Below, piece after piece: positions 26,287-35,441 of a stretch of DNA of 64,000 bases. Every line of letters begins with the position of its first letter. Position 1 is the first letter of the stretch. Below the pieces are notes generated by a model that was not told where the DNA came from, ran no database searches, and saw only the letters and a list, made by a program, of their open reading frames with translations. Position numbers and translations under genes: made by a program. Source of the DNA: Anaerolineae bacterium (lineage in GTDB: Bacteria > Chloroflexota > Anaerolineae > UBA3071); contig JARYMM010000003.1 in assembly GCA_029907105.1 (NCBI GenBank), forward strand, positions 62,001 to 126,000. The letters are read 5' to 3'.

Positions 26287-27645
26287 GTGTGCAGCGTGTT
26301 CGAGAATCTGACGGATAAACTACAAGCCGTTTTCGACAGGCTGGCCGGTCGAGGCAAGCTCAGCGAGCAGGACGTGGAAGCGGCCCTGCGTGAGGTGCGG
26401 CTGGCCTTGCTGGAAGCTGACGTCAACTACAAAGTCGTCAAGGAGTTCATTGCCCGCGTCAAGGAACGGGCGGTGGGCGCCGAGGTCATGCGCAGCCTCA
26501 CCCCTGCCCAGCAGGTGGTGAAGATCGTTCACGAAGAACTCATCCGCACCCTGGGCGAGCCGAGCCGCCTCAACCTGTCCGGTCCCACGCCGCATGTGAT
26601 CATGCTGGTAGGGTTGCAGGGCTCGGGCAAGACGACCACGGCGGCCAAGCTGGCCCTCACCCTGCGCAAGTCGGGCCATCGCCCTTTGCTGGTGGCCGCC
26701 GATACCTATCGCCCGGCGGCCATCACCCAGTTGGAAGTGCTGGGCCGGCAACTGGAGATCCCGGTGCACAGCGAGGGGGCCGCGGTTGCGCCGCCCAGGA
26801 TCTGCGCCAACGCCCTCCGGCGGGCCCGGGAGAGCGCCTACGACGTCGTGATCCTGGACACCGCCGGCCGTCTGCAAATTGACGAGCGCATGATGACCGA
26901 GCTGGAACAGGTCAAGCAGCAGACGAAGCCCGACGAGGTGCTGCTGGTGGCCGATGCCATGACCGGCCAGGACGCCGTGCGGGTGGCCAGCGGCTTCCAC
27001 GAACGGGTGGGCCTCACCGGATTGATCCTGACCAAGGTAGATGGCGACGCCCGCGGCGGTGCGGCCATCTCCATGCGCGAGGTGACCGGCGTGCCCATCA
27101 AGTACCTGGGCATGGGCGAGAAGACCGAGGCGCTGGAACCTTACCATCCCGATCGGCTGGCCTCGCGCATCCTGGGCATGGGGGATATGCTCAGCCTCAT
27201 CGAGCGGGCCGAGGCCACCATGGACCAGAAGAAGGCCGAGGCTGTCGGCCGCCGCATAATCAAAGGCGAGTTCGACCTGGAGGACTTCCTGGGCCAGTTG
27301 CAGGAGGTGCGCAAGATGGGCCCGCTGAGCCAACTGCTGGACATGATACCGGGCATGTCCCGTCTGGGCGAGCAGATCGCCCCCGAGGTCACGGACCAGC
27401 AGATGAAGCGCGTGGAAGCCATCATCAACTCCATGACTGTGGAGGAGCGCCGTCATCCGGAGATTCTCAATGCCAGCCGCAAGCGGCGTATCGCCCGCGG
27501 CTCCGGCACCAGCGTGCAAGAGGTCAATCAACTCCTGAGCCAATTCCGGCAGATGCAACGGCTGATGAAGCAACTGGGTGGCATGGGCAAGCGCGGCCGC
27601 CGCCTGCCGGGACTGCCGTCACTGTTTGGCGGAATTGGCGGATGA
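26287..27645 (+). CDS. ffh: Signal recognition particle protein
   Basis: VGLQGSGKTTTAAKLALTLRK, DTAGRLQIDERMMTEL, M-domain MGPLSQLLDMIPGM; GTG start at 26287 or 26296. Confidence 0.96.
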   Translation: MCSVFENLTDKLQAVFDRLAGRGKLSEQDVEAALREVRLALLEADVNYKVVKEFIARVKERAVGAEVMRSLTPAQQVVKIVHEELIRTLGEPSRLNLSGPTPHVIMLVGLQGSGKTTTAAKLALTLRKSGHRPLLVAADTYRPAAITQLEVLGRQLEIPVHSEGAAVAPPRICANALRRARESAYDVVILDTAGRLQIDERMMTELEQVKQQTKPDEVLLVADAMTGQDAVRVASGFHERVGLTGLILTKVDGDARGGAAISMREVTGVPIKYLGMGEKTEALEPYHPDRLASRILGMGDMLSLIERAEATMDQKKAEAVGRRIIKGEFDLEDFLGQLQEVRKMGPLSQLLDMIPGMSRLGEQIAPEVTDQQMKRVEAIINSMTVEERRHPEILNASRKRRIARGSGTSVQEVNQLLSQFRQMQRLMKQLGGMGKRGRRLPGLPSLFGGIGG

Positions 27646-27657
27646 GAGACATACATC

Positions 27658-28107
27658 ATGGCCCGGACAGCGACAGATGTAACCGCAGAAGAAATGGCTA
27701 CATATCGGGCTACGGCGCGGCTCCGTTGGGAGCGGAAAGAACGGGAATCGGCCTTACGACGGGAGCGGGCCTGGCGCGTAGCGCATCGCGCCGCGCGGCT
27801 GCTCAAAGAACAGTTCAGCGATAGCAGCCGCAGCAGGATACTATTTGCAGGTTCGAATGCGGCGACTCGAGCAACTGGAAAAAAGCTGCTGCACAATCTG
27901 ATAGACTCCCTGAGTCTAAAGAGTCGTCGGCTGTACGAACTTAGGAAGAAACAAGCAATGATGGGTCTCAATACTCCTCCGGAAGTTCTAATCGAGATTA
28001 AAGAACTGGAGGAGGAGATCCATGAACTGGAAGAGGAGTTCCAGATTGCTGGAGAAAGAATCGAGGCCTTAAAGGAAGTGACGGCAGATGCCAAAGCCGT
28101 CCCGTAA
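27658..28107 (+). pseudogene. Chimeric/decayed protein: nucleotidyltransferase-type N-terminus joined to a TPPEVLIEI coiled 'effector-associated-like' tail
   Basis: MARTATDVTAEEMATYRATARLRWERKERESALRRERAW...LLKEQF resembles Chloroflexota MNT N-termini; tail RRLYELRKKQAMMGLNTPPEVLIEIKELEEEIHELEEEF. Confidence 0.5.
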
Positions 28108-28205
28108 CCAGGGCCACAGTGCCTAGAAAATGACAGCGGGTCAATTCATCGAAAAAGTGGCAAGTCTCTGACCAAAAGCACGCCAAGGGAGGCAAAAGTC
28201 AAACC

Positions 28206-28535
28206 ATGGTTCGTATTCGATTGCGCCGTCAGGGCGCCAGGAAGCAACCTACCTATCGCGTCGTCGTGGCCGACAGCCGCTCGCCGCGCGACGGCCGTTT
28301 CATCGAGAACATCGGTTTCTACGACCCGCGCAGCGAACCGCCGACAATCCGCATCGAAGCCGAGCGGGCGTTGCATTGGCTGAGAGCCGGCGCCCAGCCC
28401 AGCGACGCCGTGCTGCGCATGCTGAAGGAAACCGGCATCTGGCAGCAGTTCAAGGGAACGGAAGCCCCGCCGGAAACGGAAACCGCAGCGGCCGCCCCGG
28501 AAGGTTCAGAAGCCGTTGAAACTGAAGAAGGGTAG
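28206..28535 (+). CDS. rpsP: 30S ribosomal protein S16
   Basis: [42 protein letters not shown]. Confidence 0.97.
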   Translation: MVRIRLRRQGARKQPTYRVVVADSRSPRDGRFIENIGFYDPRSEPPTIRIEAERALHWLRAGAQPSDAVLRMLKETGIWQQFKGTEAPPETETAAAAPEGSEAVETEEG

Positions 28536-28596
28536 CACGGCCCCGGCAAAGCATGGCCGCATGCGCCATTCACTGGAGGATGGACAGGGGGAAGGC

Positions 28597-28824
28597 ATGA
28601 AGGATCTCGTCACATTCATGGCCCAAAACCTGGTGAATGACCCTTCGCAGGTGCAGGTGGAGCAGATCGAACGCCCCCACGTCACCGTGCTGCAACTGCG
28701 TGTGGCCCCGGAGGACATGGGCCGCGTGATCGGCAAGGGGGGACGGGTGGCCAACGCCATGCGCACACTGCTGCGCGTGGCCGCCGCGCGCGAGGGCAAG
28801 CGAGTGATCCTGGACATCGTGTAG
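28597..28824 (+). CDS. khpA: KH domain RNA-binding protein (KhpA/YlqC family)
   Basis: MKDLVTFMAQNLVNDPSQVQVEQ...EDMGRVIGKGGRVANAMRTLLRVAAAREGKRVILDIV. Confidence 0.93.
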   Translation: MKDLVTFMAQNLVNDPSQVQVEQIERPHVTVLQLRVAPEDMGRVIGKGGRVANAMRTLLRVAAAREGKRVILDIV

Positions 28825-28916
28825 GAACACCCAGAAGCGGCAAAGACAGAGCGGGCGGGAGCGCGCGGTGGCGCGTGCTCCCGTTTCTGTTGCCTGGCCA
28901 ACATCGCAAAATTACC

Positions 28917-28966
28917 ACCTGTGCGGTTGGTAGGTAGTAGTAGGACAACTGCTCGCAGTTGTCCTA
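28917..28966 (+). repeat. Second, shorter copy of the MITE-like palindromic element
   Basis: ACCTGTGCGGTTGGTAG 28917-28933 + TAGGACAACTGC-TC-GCAGTTGTCCTA 28941-28966; 11-bp direct repeat CGCAAAATTAC at 28905-28915 and 28974-28984. Confidence 0.75.
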
Positions 28967-29002
28967 ACTATTGCGCAAAATTACACGAGTGAGGCGGAAC
29001 GA

Positions 29003-29524
29003 ATGCCCTTATCACCACGCTATCTGGCCATCGGCCGCATCGTCGGCGCCTTCGGCATCCATGGCGAAGTCAAAGTGGAGGTGCACACCGACTATCCGCA
29101 GCGTTTCCAGCAGAAGACGCGCCTCTACGTGGGAGAGGAAGACGACGTGCAGCCCACGGCGCTGCTGGGAGCGCGTGCCCACAAAGGGCATCTCCTGCTG
29201 CGTCTGGAAGGATGCCCTGACCGGACCGCGGCCGAGCGGCTGCGCGGCCAATGGCTGTACATCCCCATCGAGGAAGCCATGCCGCTTGAGGCCGACGAGT
29301 TCTACGAGCACGAGGTGCTGGGCCTGCGCGTGGAAACGGTCAGCGAAGAATTCCTGGGATACATCCAGGAGGTGCTCTTCACCGGTGCTAACGAGGTGTT
29401 CGTCGTCAGGGGGAGCGGAGAAGAGTTACTGATCCCTGTGCTGGAAGATGTGGTGCTGGAGATTGACCGGGCTGGCCAGCGCGTGGTGGTGGCCCTGCCC
29501 CCGGGGCTGCGCCAGGGCTTGTGA
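29003..29524 (+). CDS. rimM: Ribosome maturation factor RimM
   Basis: YLAIGRIVGAFGIHGEVKVEVHTDYPQRF; PRC-barrel HEVLGLRVETVSEEFLGYIQEVLFTGANEVFVV. Confidence 0.95.
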   Translation: MPLSPRYLAIGRIVGAFGIHGEVKVEVHTDYPQRFQQKTRLYVGEEDDVQPTALLGARAHKGHLLLRLEGCPDRTAAERLRGQWLYIPIEEAMPLEADEFYEHEVLGLRVETVSEEFLGYIQEVLFTGANEVFVVRGSGEELLIPVLEDVVLEIDRAGQRVVVALPPGLRQGL

Positions 29525-29548
29525 GCCCGGCGCGTATTTGCTCCAGGC

Positions 29549-29577
29549 TTGACAAAAGTGCGAAGTTCGGGTATCCT
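29549..29577 (+). promoter_or_regulatory. Sigma70-type promoter TTGACA-17-TATCCT upstream of dprA
   Basis: TTGACA 29549-29554, TATCCT 29572-29577. Confidence 0.6.
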
Positions 29578-29656
29578 TGTGTCACTTGGCAGGCAAGGCA
29601 TTCCCGGCAAACGGTCTCCCAAGCCGGGATCCGGCGTGCAGGGAGGGACGGCCAGG

Positions 29657-30769
29657 GTGACTACCGATCTGCGCTATTGGCTGGGCTTCAATCTGGTGAC
29701 GGGTATCGGCCCCATCCGCCTGCGGGCACTGCTGGACACCTTCGGTGACCTGGGCACAGCCTGGCACGCCTCGCCTGCGCAGTTGCGCGAGGCGGGGCTC
29801 GACCGCCGTTCGCTGGACAACCTGTTGCAGGCCAGAGCCACCCTGTCCCTGGATCGGGAACTGGAAAAGGTGCAACGGGCCGGCGTGCAACTGCTCACCT
29901 GGGACGATGAGGCCTACCCACGCCATCTGCGCAACATCTACGATCCGCCACCGCTGTTGTATGTGCGCGGCGAACTGCGGCCCGAAGACGAGTGGGCAGT
30001 GGCCCTCGTGGGCACGCGACGGGCTACCGTCTACGGCAAGGAAGCAACACGGCAACTGGCCGGCGGCCTGGCCCGCAGCGGCATTACCATCGTCAGCGGA
30101 CTGGCACGGGGCATTGACGCCCAGGCGCACCGCTCGGCGTTGGACGCTGGCGGGCGCACCATCGCCGTGCTGGGCAGCAGTGTGGACATCATCTACCCGC
30201 CTGAACATCGTCGCCTGGCGGAGGAAATCGCCCAGCACGGCGCGCTGATCTCGGAATACCCCCTGGGCACACAGCCGGAGGCCAGCAACTTCCCGCCCCG
30301 CAACCGCATCATCAGCGGCCTCTCCCTGGGCGTGGTCATCGTCGAGGCCGGGGTTGGGAGCGGCGCGCTGATCACTGCCGATTTCGCCGTCGAGCAGGGC
30401 CGCGACGTTTTCGCCGTGCCCGGCAGCATCTTCCAGCGCAGCAGCGAAGGATGCAACCAGCTCATTCGCGAGGGCGCCATCCCTGTCCTCTCCGTCAGCG
30501 ATATCCTGGAAGAACTGAACCTGACCATGGTCGAGCAGCAGGCAGAGGTACGGGCTGCCGTCCCGGCTACGGAGATGGAAGCCCGCCTGCTCAGCCACCT
30601 CTCGTCAGAGCCAACGCACGTGGACGAGCTGTGCCGCTCCGTCAACCTGCCTGTGGCCCAAATCTCCAGCACTCTGGCGCTGATGGAACTGAAAGGCCTG
30701 GTACGACAGACAGGAGGGATGAACTACGTGCTGGCCAGGGAAGGCGGCGTGGAATACAGCGTTGATTGA
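29657..30769 (+). CDS. dprA: DNA processing protein DprA (Smf)
   Basis: VGTRRATVYGKEATRQLAGGLARSGITIVSGLARGIDAQAHRSAL...PPRNRIISGLSLGVVIVEA; GTG start at 29657 favoured. Confidence 0.94.
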   Translation: MTTDLRYWLGFNLVTGIGPIRLRALLDTFGDLGTAWHASPAQLREAGLDRRSLDNLLQARATLSLDRELEKVQRAGVQLLTWDDEAYPRHLRNIYDPPPLLYVRGELRPEDEWAVALVGTRRATVYGKEATRQLAGGLARSGITIVSGLARGIDAQAHRSALDAGGRTIAVLGSSVDIIYPPEHRRLAEEIAQHGALISEYPLGTQPEASNFPPRNRIISGLSLGVVIVEAGVGSGALITADFAVEQGRDVFAVPGSIFQRSSEGCNQLIREGAIPVLSVSDILEELNLTMVEQQAEVRAAVPATEMEARLLSHLSSEPTHVDELCRSVNLPVAQISSTLALMELKGLVRQTGGMNYVLAREGGVEYSVD

Positions 30770-30809
30770 TAAACGCCAGGAAGCTTGCTTCTTGCCGCAG
30801 GGGTTTCCA

Positions 30810-31907
30810 ATGTCCGAAGGCTCTGATATCATATACGCTGTCGTCCTGGCCGGCGGGCAGGGCACGCGGCTCTGGCCTCGCAGCCGTCAGGCCAGACCCA
30901 AACAATTTGCCGATATCGCCGGGCATGGCCGAACGATGCTGCAGGAGACCGTAGACCGCTTACAGCCGTTGATCCCGCAGGATCGGGTCATCGTCGTCAC
31001 CGGCGAGCGTTACGCACCATTGGTGCGCGAGCAGTTGCCGCAACTGCCGGCAGAAAACGTGCTGGTGGAACCCTCAGGGCGCAACACGGCCCCGGCCATC
31101 GGGCTGGCGCTCATCCATCTGGCCCGGCGAGACCCCGAAGCGGTGATGGCCATCCTGCCCGCCGACCATCTCATCGCCGATGCCGAGGGCTTCCGCCGCA
31201 CGCTGCAGACGGCCGCCGGGGTAGCCGCACAGGGCTATCTGGTCACCCTGGGCATTGAGCCGGATAGCCCGCATACCGGCTACGGCTACATCCAGCGGGC
31301 GGACCCGCTGCCCACTGCCGACGGTGCGGCAGCGTACGTCGTGCAGAGGTTCCTGGAGAAACCGGATCGCCACACGGCATTGCGTTTCCTCAGAGAGGGT
31401 GGCTACTACTGGAACGGCGGCATCTTCGTCTGCCAGTTGGCGACCATGCGGGCGGAGATCGAACGCCAGCTTCCCGCCCTGGACGCGGTATTACAGGAGA
31501 TCGCCGCCGCGCTGGGCACGGAGCAGGAGGCGGAGGTCCTGGCCCGCGCCTGGCCCCAGGCCCCGCGGGTGAGCATTGACTACGGCGTGATGGAGCACGC
31601 CCCGCGGGTGGCGGTAGTGCCTATGGATGTGGGTTGGAACGACGTGGGCGACTGGGGGGCCCTGCATCAGGTGCTGCCTGCCGACAGCAACGGCAACATC
31701 GTCGTCTCCGGCGATCACCTGGCCGTAGGCAGCCGCGACACGGTGGTCTACGGCGCTGGCGACCGCCTGATCGTCACCATCGGCGTGGAAAATCTGATCG
31801 TCGTGGACACCGGTGACGTGTTGCTGATCTGCCCCCACGACCGGGCGCAGGATGTCAAAGCCGTGGTGGAACAGCTCCAGCGCCAGCGGCGAGAAGAGTA
31901 CCTGTGA
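30810..31907 (+). CDS. manC: Mannose-1-phosphate guanylyltransferase
   Basis: YAVVLAGGQGTRLWPRSRQARPKQF; VEPSGRNTAPAIGLA; FLEKPDRHTALRFLREGGYYWNGGIF. Confidence 0.92.
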   Translation: MSEGSDIIYAVVLAGGQGTRLWPRSRQARPKQFADIAGHGRTMLQETVDRLQPLIPQDRVIVVTGERYAPLVREQLPQLPAENVLVEPSGRNTAPAIGLALIHLARRDPEAVMAILPADHLIADAEGFRRTLQTAAGVAAQGYLVTLGIEPDSPHTGYGYIQRADPLPTADGAAAYVVQRFLEKPDRHTALRFLREGGYYWNGGIFVCQLATMRAEIERQLPALDAVLQEIAAALGTEQEAEVLARAWPQAPRVSIDYGVMEHAPRVAVVPMDVGWNDVGDWGALHQVLPADSNGNIVVSGDHLAVGSRDTVVYGAGDRLIVTIGVENLIVVDTGDVLLICPHDRAQDVKAVVEQLQRQRREEYL

Positions 31908-32047
31908 CCACCCTGGCCGACTTCGATGCGGCAATTATCCAGCAGTATCACATTACCGAGCACAAGCTAGAGCAGGTGATACGCTCAGGTGATTTGAAAT
32001 TGAACGGGACGGGCAAACAACCAAAGTCAACGGAAGAGGAGGCTTAG
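31904..32047 (+). CDS. Small ORF (47 aa), translationally coupled between manC and topA
   Basis: GTG at 31904 overlaps manC stop (GTGA); MTTLADFDAAIIQQYHITEHKLEQVIRSGDLKLNGTGKQPKSTEEEA; stop abuts the topA GTG at 32048. Confidence 0.5.
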   Translation: MTTLADFDAAIIQQYHITEHKLEQVIRSGDLKLNGTGKQPKSTEEEA

Positions 32048-34447
32048 GTGAAAGAGCTAAAGGAGCCTGAGTTCATGCCTGATCCGATAAGCGATGCTTA
32101 CTGCGTGAAATGTAAAGCCAAACGCACGATGAACAACCCGCAGCCGGTGTTTACCAGCAACGGGACGCCGGCCACGCAGGGCATATGCCCCGTGTGTGGC
32201 ACGAAGATGTTCAAGATGGGCCATACCCCGGCCCACGAGGGGCTTGACCCAGATGAGCATACCGTTATCTCCAATGCCAAGGCCGAATTGGCCAATAAGC
32301 CCAAAATGGTCATTGTGGAGTCGCCGGCCAAAGCGCGCACGGTAGGCCGTTTCCTGGGCAAAGAGTACACCGTGCGGGCGTCAATTGGCCATGTGCGCGA
32401 TCTGCCCTCCAACCGCATGGGGGTGGACATCGAGAACGACTTCCAGCCGCATTACGTCATTCCCGCCAAGCGCAAGGAGGTAGTGCGCGATCTGCGGGCG
32501 CAGGTCAAGAACTCCTCTGAGGTCTATCTGGCCACCGACCCGGATCGCGAGGGGGAGGCCATCTCCTGGCACCTGGCGCAGGCGCTGGCCCCGGCCATTG
32601 GACGGCGGCCCGTGCGCCGCGTCGAATTCCATGAGATCACACCCAGCGCCATCGAACACGCCTTCGCCCACCCGCGCCCGATTGACATGCAGCGGGTGGA
32701 TGCGCAGCAGGCGCGGCGCATCCTCGACCGTATCGTCGGCTACACGCTCAGCCCCCTTCTGCGCGACAAGCTGGGGCGGCGCGGGCTCTCCGCCGGCCGC
32801 GTGCAATCGGTGGCTGTGCGGCTGATCGTGGAGCGCGAGCGGGAGATCGAAGCCTTCGTGCCCGTGGAGTACTGGTCCATCGAGGCGGAACTGGCCAAGC
32901 AGGAACCCCAACGACGCAGCTTCATCGCCAGATTGCACCGCATACGAGACCAGGAGCCGGAACTCCACAATCAGGCAGAGGCACAGGCCATCGTCGCCGA
33001 GTTGGAGAAGGCGGTGTACACGGTGGCCAGCGTGAAGGAAGGGCAACGGCGACGCAGCCCCTCGCCACCCTTCATCACCAGCACGATGCAGCAGGAGGCC
33101 TCACGCCGGCTGGGGTTCACGGCGCAACGCACCATGCGCTTCGCCCAGCAGTTGTACGAGGGCATTGACCTGGGAGATGGGCCCGTCGGCCTGATCACGT
33201 ACATGCGCACGGACAGCACCAATGTTGCCGAGCAGGCGCAGGCAGAGGCGCGGCAGTTCATCGTGCAGAAGTACGGCCAGGAATTCGTACCGCCGGAGCC
33301 ACCGACGTACAAGACGAAGGCCAAAGGGGCCCAGGAAGCCCACGAAGCCATCCGCCCCACCAGCGTGCTGCGCACGCCAGAGTCCCTCCAGCCCTACCTG
33401 GACCGTAACCAGTATCGTCTGTACGAACTGATCTGGCGGCGCTTCGTGGCCAGCCAGATGGTCGCTGCGCTGTATGACACCATCGCCGTGGAGATCCTGG
33501 CCGGCCTCCCCCCCATAGGGGGTGAGAAACCGTATCTCTTCCGGGCCAGCGGTTCCAGTCTGCGTTTCCCGGGCTTCCTGATCGTCTACGAAGAAGCCAG
33601 GGACGAAGACACCAGAGACGAAGAGGAGCGCAAACGGGAGGAGATCCCACCGCTGACGGTGGATGAGGTGCTGGACCTGGTGCGGCTGCTGCCGGCGCAG
33701 CACTTCACCCAGCCGCCCCCACGTTATAGCGAGGCAACCCTGGTGCGCGCCCTGGAGGAGTATGGCATCGGCCGCCCCAGCACCTATGCTCCCATTCTGT
33801 CCACCATCCAACAGCGGGGATACGTGGAAAGGCGCGACGGCCGACTGTATCCCTCCGAGGTGGGCATCATCGTCAACGACCTGTTGGTGAGCCACTTCCC
33901 GGATTACATTGACGTGGGCTTCACCGCCCAGATGGAGGAAGAGCTGGACCGCATCGCCCGCGGCGAGCGAGAGTGGGTGCCGGTGCTGCACGATTTTTAC
34001 GACACTTTCGCCGCCACGCTGGACCGGGCGGAGAGGAAGATGCCTGTCACGCAGATGAACAACGAGCCGACAGGTGAACTGTGCCCGCAGTGTGGCCATC
34101 CGCTGCTCTACAAGTACGGGCGGTTCGGCAAGTTCATCGGCTGCAGCAACTTCCCCCAGTGTCGCTACAGCCAGCCCATACTGGTCACGACCGGGGCCAG
34201 ATGTCCGGAATGTGGGGGCGAGCTGGTGGAGAAACGGACTCGCCGCGGGCGCACCTTCTACAGTTGTGCCAACTACAAAGGCGACGCGCCCGACTCCTGC
34301 AAATTCGCCGTTTGGAGTCGCCCCTTGCCCACGCCGTGCCCTCTCTGCGGCGGCTTGCTCGTCGAGGACAAGAAAGAGTGGGTGAAGTGTATGCAGTGCG
34401 GGGAACAGTTCGCCCGGGAAAAGGTCGCAGAGGCCGAAGTAGCTTGA
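32048..34447 (+). CDS. topA: DNA topoisomerase I with N-terminal DUF5679-like zinc ribbon and C-terminal zinc fingers
   Basis: CVKCKAKRTMNNPQPVFTSNGTPATQGICPVCGTKMFKMG then MVIVESPAKARTVGRFLGKEYTVRASIGHVRDLPSN...LITYMRTDSTNVA...GIGRPSTYA. Confidence 0.94.
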   Translation: MKELKEPEFMPDPISDAYCVKCKAKRTMNNPQPVFTSNGTPATQGICPVCGTKMFKMGHTPAHEGLDPDEHTVISNAKAELANKPKMVIVESPAKARTVGRFLGKEYTVRASIGHVRDLPSNRMGVDIENDFQPHYVIPAKRKEVVRDLRAQVKNSSEVYLATDPDREGEAISWHLAQALAPAIGRRPVRRVEFHEITPSAIEHAFAHPRPIDMQRVDAQQARRILDRIVGYTLSPLLRDKLGRRGLSAGRVQSVAVRLIVEREREIEAFVPVEYWSIEAELAKQEPQRRSFIARLHRIRDQEPELHNQAEAQAIVAELEKAVYTVASVKEGQRRRSPSPPFITSTMQQEASRRLGFTAQRTMRFAQQLYEGIDLGDGPVGLITYMRTDSTNVAEQAQAEARQFIVQKYGQEFVPPEPPTYKTKAKGAQEAHEAIRPTSVLRTPESLQPYLDRNQYRLYELIWRRFVASQMVAALYDTIAVEILAGLPPIGGEKPYLFRASGSSLRFPGFLIVYEEARDEDTRDEEERKREEIPPLTVDEVLDLVRLLPAQHFTQPPPRYSEATLVRALEEYGIGRPSTYAPILSTIQQRGYVERRDGRLYPSEVGIIVNDLLVSHFPDYIDVGFTAQMEEELDRIARGEREWVPVLHDFYDTFAATLDRAERKMPVTQMNNEPTGELCPQCGHPLLYKYGRFGKFIGCSNFPQCRYSQPILVTTGARCPECGGELVEKRTRRGRTFYSCANYKGDAPDSCKFAVWSRPLPTPCPLCGGLLVEDKKEWVKCMQCGEQFAREKVAEAEVA

Positions 34448-34473
34448 AAGAGGGGGACTCAGGGACAAGAGAT

Positions 34474-35382
34474 ATGAACGAGCATTTGGTTCGCTTCGTC
34501 ACTTATCTCGTTGCTGAAAAGAACGCCTCGCCCTACACGGTGCGGAACTATCGGCGGGAGATCGAGGAGTTCGCCGGGTTCGCTTGCAGCCAGGGGGTGA
34601 CGGCCTGGGAAGCTGTAGACCCATCCCTGCTGCGCCGCTGGTTGGCCTGGCTCGCCGAACAAGGACTGGCCAAGGCCAGCATCGCCCGGCGGGTGTCCGA
34701 GTTGCGCAGCTTCTACCGCTACCTGCAGCGGGAAGGCGTGGTGGAAAGCAATCCGCTGGTGGGGCTCTCATCGCCCAGGCGGCCCAGGCGGCTGCCCCGC
34801 TACCTGAACGTGCAGGAGACGGTGGCCCTGCTCGCGGCTCCGGACACCTCGACGCCCCAGGGCCTGCGGGATAGGGCTATCCTGGAACTGCTCTATGGCG
34901 CGGGCCTGCGCGTCGGCGAACTGGCCGGTCTGGACATCGGGCATCTGGACCTGGGCCGCGGCGAGGTGCGCGTGCGGGGCAAAGGGGATAAAGAGCGATT
35001 GGCGTTGATAGGAGAGCCGGCACGGGCCGCTCTGGCCCGTTACCTGGCTGCGGGACGACCGCATCTGGCCACGAAAAGGTCCAGCCAGGCGCTGTTCCTC
35101 AACCGTTTTGGCGGCCGGCTTTCCACGGTTAGCGTGACCCACATCGTGCACAAGTATTGCAAGCTGGCCGGCATCGAGCGGCGGGTCACGCCGCACACGC
35201 TGCGCCACACCTTCGCCACCCACCTGCTGGACGGTGGCGCCGACCTGCGGACCGTGCAGGAACTGCTGGGACACGAAAGCCTGGTCACGACACAGATCTA
35301 CACCCACGTGAGCCAGGAGCAGGCACGCAAAGTGTACCTGCGCACACATCCAAGGGCAGGGGGAAACGGAAACGAGGGGTAA
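34474..35382 (+). CDS. xerC: Tyrosine recombinase XerC/XerD family
   Basis: LLYGAGLRVGELAGLDIGHLDL; TPHTLRHTFATHLLDGGADLRTVQELLGHESLVTTQIYTHVS. Confidence 0.92.
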   Translation: MNEHLVRFVTYLVAEKNASPYTVRNYRREIEEFAGFACSQGVTAWEAVDPSLLRRWLAWLAEQGLAKASIARRVSELRSFYRYLQREGVVESNPLVGLSSPRRPRRLPRYLNVQETVALLAAPDTSTPQGLRDRAILELLYGAGLRVGELAGLDIGHLDLGRGEVRVRGKGDKERLALIGEPARAALARYLAAGRPHLATKRSSQALFLNRFGGRLSTVSVTHIVHKYCKLAGIERRVTPHTLRHTFATHLLDGGADLRTVQELLGHESLVTTQIYTHVSQEQARKVYLRTHPRAGGNGNEG

Positions 35383-35428
35383 CCCGCTTACCTCATTTCC
35401 TTTATTTCCCTTCTTTCCTTCTTTAACC
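35361..35428. repeat. Word-repeat hairpin over xerC stop
   Basis: GGAAACGGAAACGAGGGGTAA...TTACCTCATTTCCTTTATTTCCCTTCTTTCCTTCTTTAACC. Confidence 0.6.
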
Positions 35429-35441
35429 AAGGGGGGAACAC

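Noticed and set aside
27848-27868. GGTTCGAAT resembling a tRNA T-loop
   Set aside because: No pairing T-stem, anticodon or acceptor stem around it; not a tRNA.
34081-34473. N-terminal 131 aa of the listed xerC ORF
   Set aside because: Overlaps topA zinc-finger coding sequence in another frame; the ATG at 34474 matches the recombinase N-terminus.
34474-35382. XerC-like recombinase as evidence of an integrated element
   Set aside because: Sits in a housekeeping block (topA-xerC-pepQ) without att sites, cargo or excisionase; most likely the chromosomal dimer-resolution enzyme.
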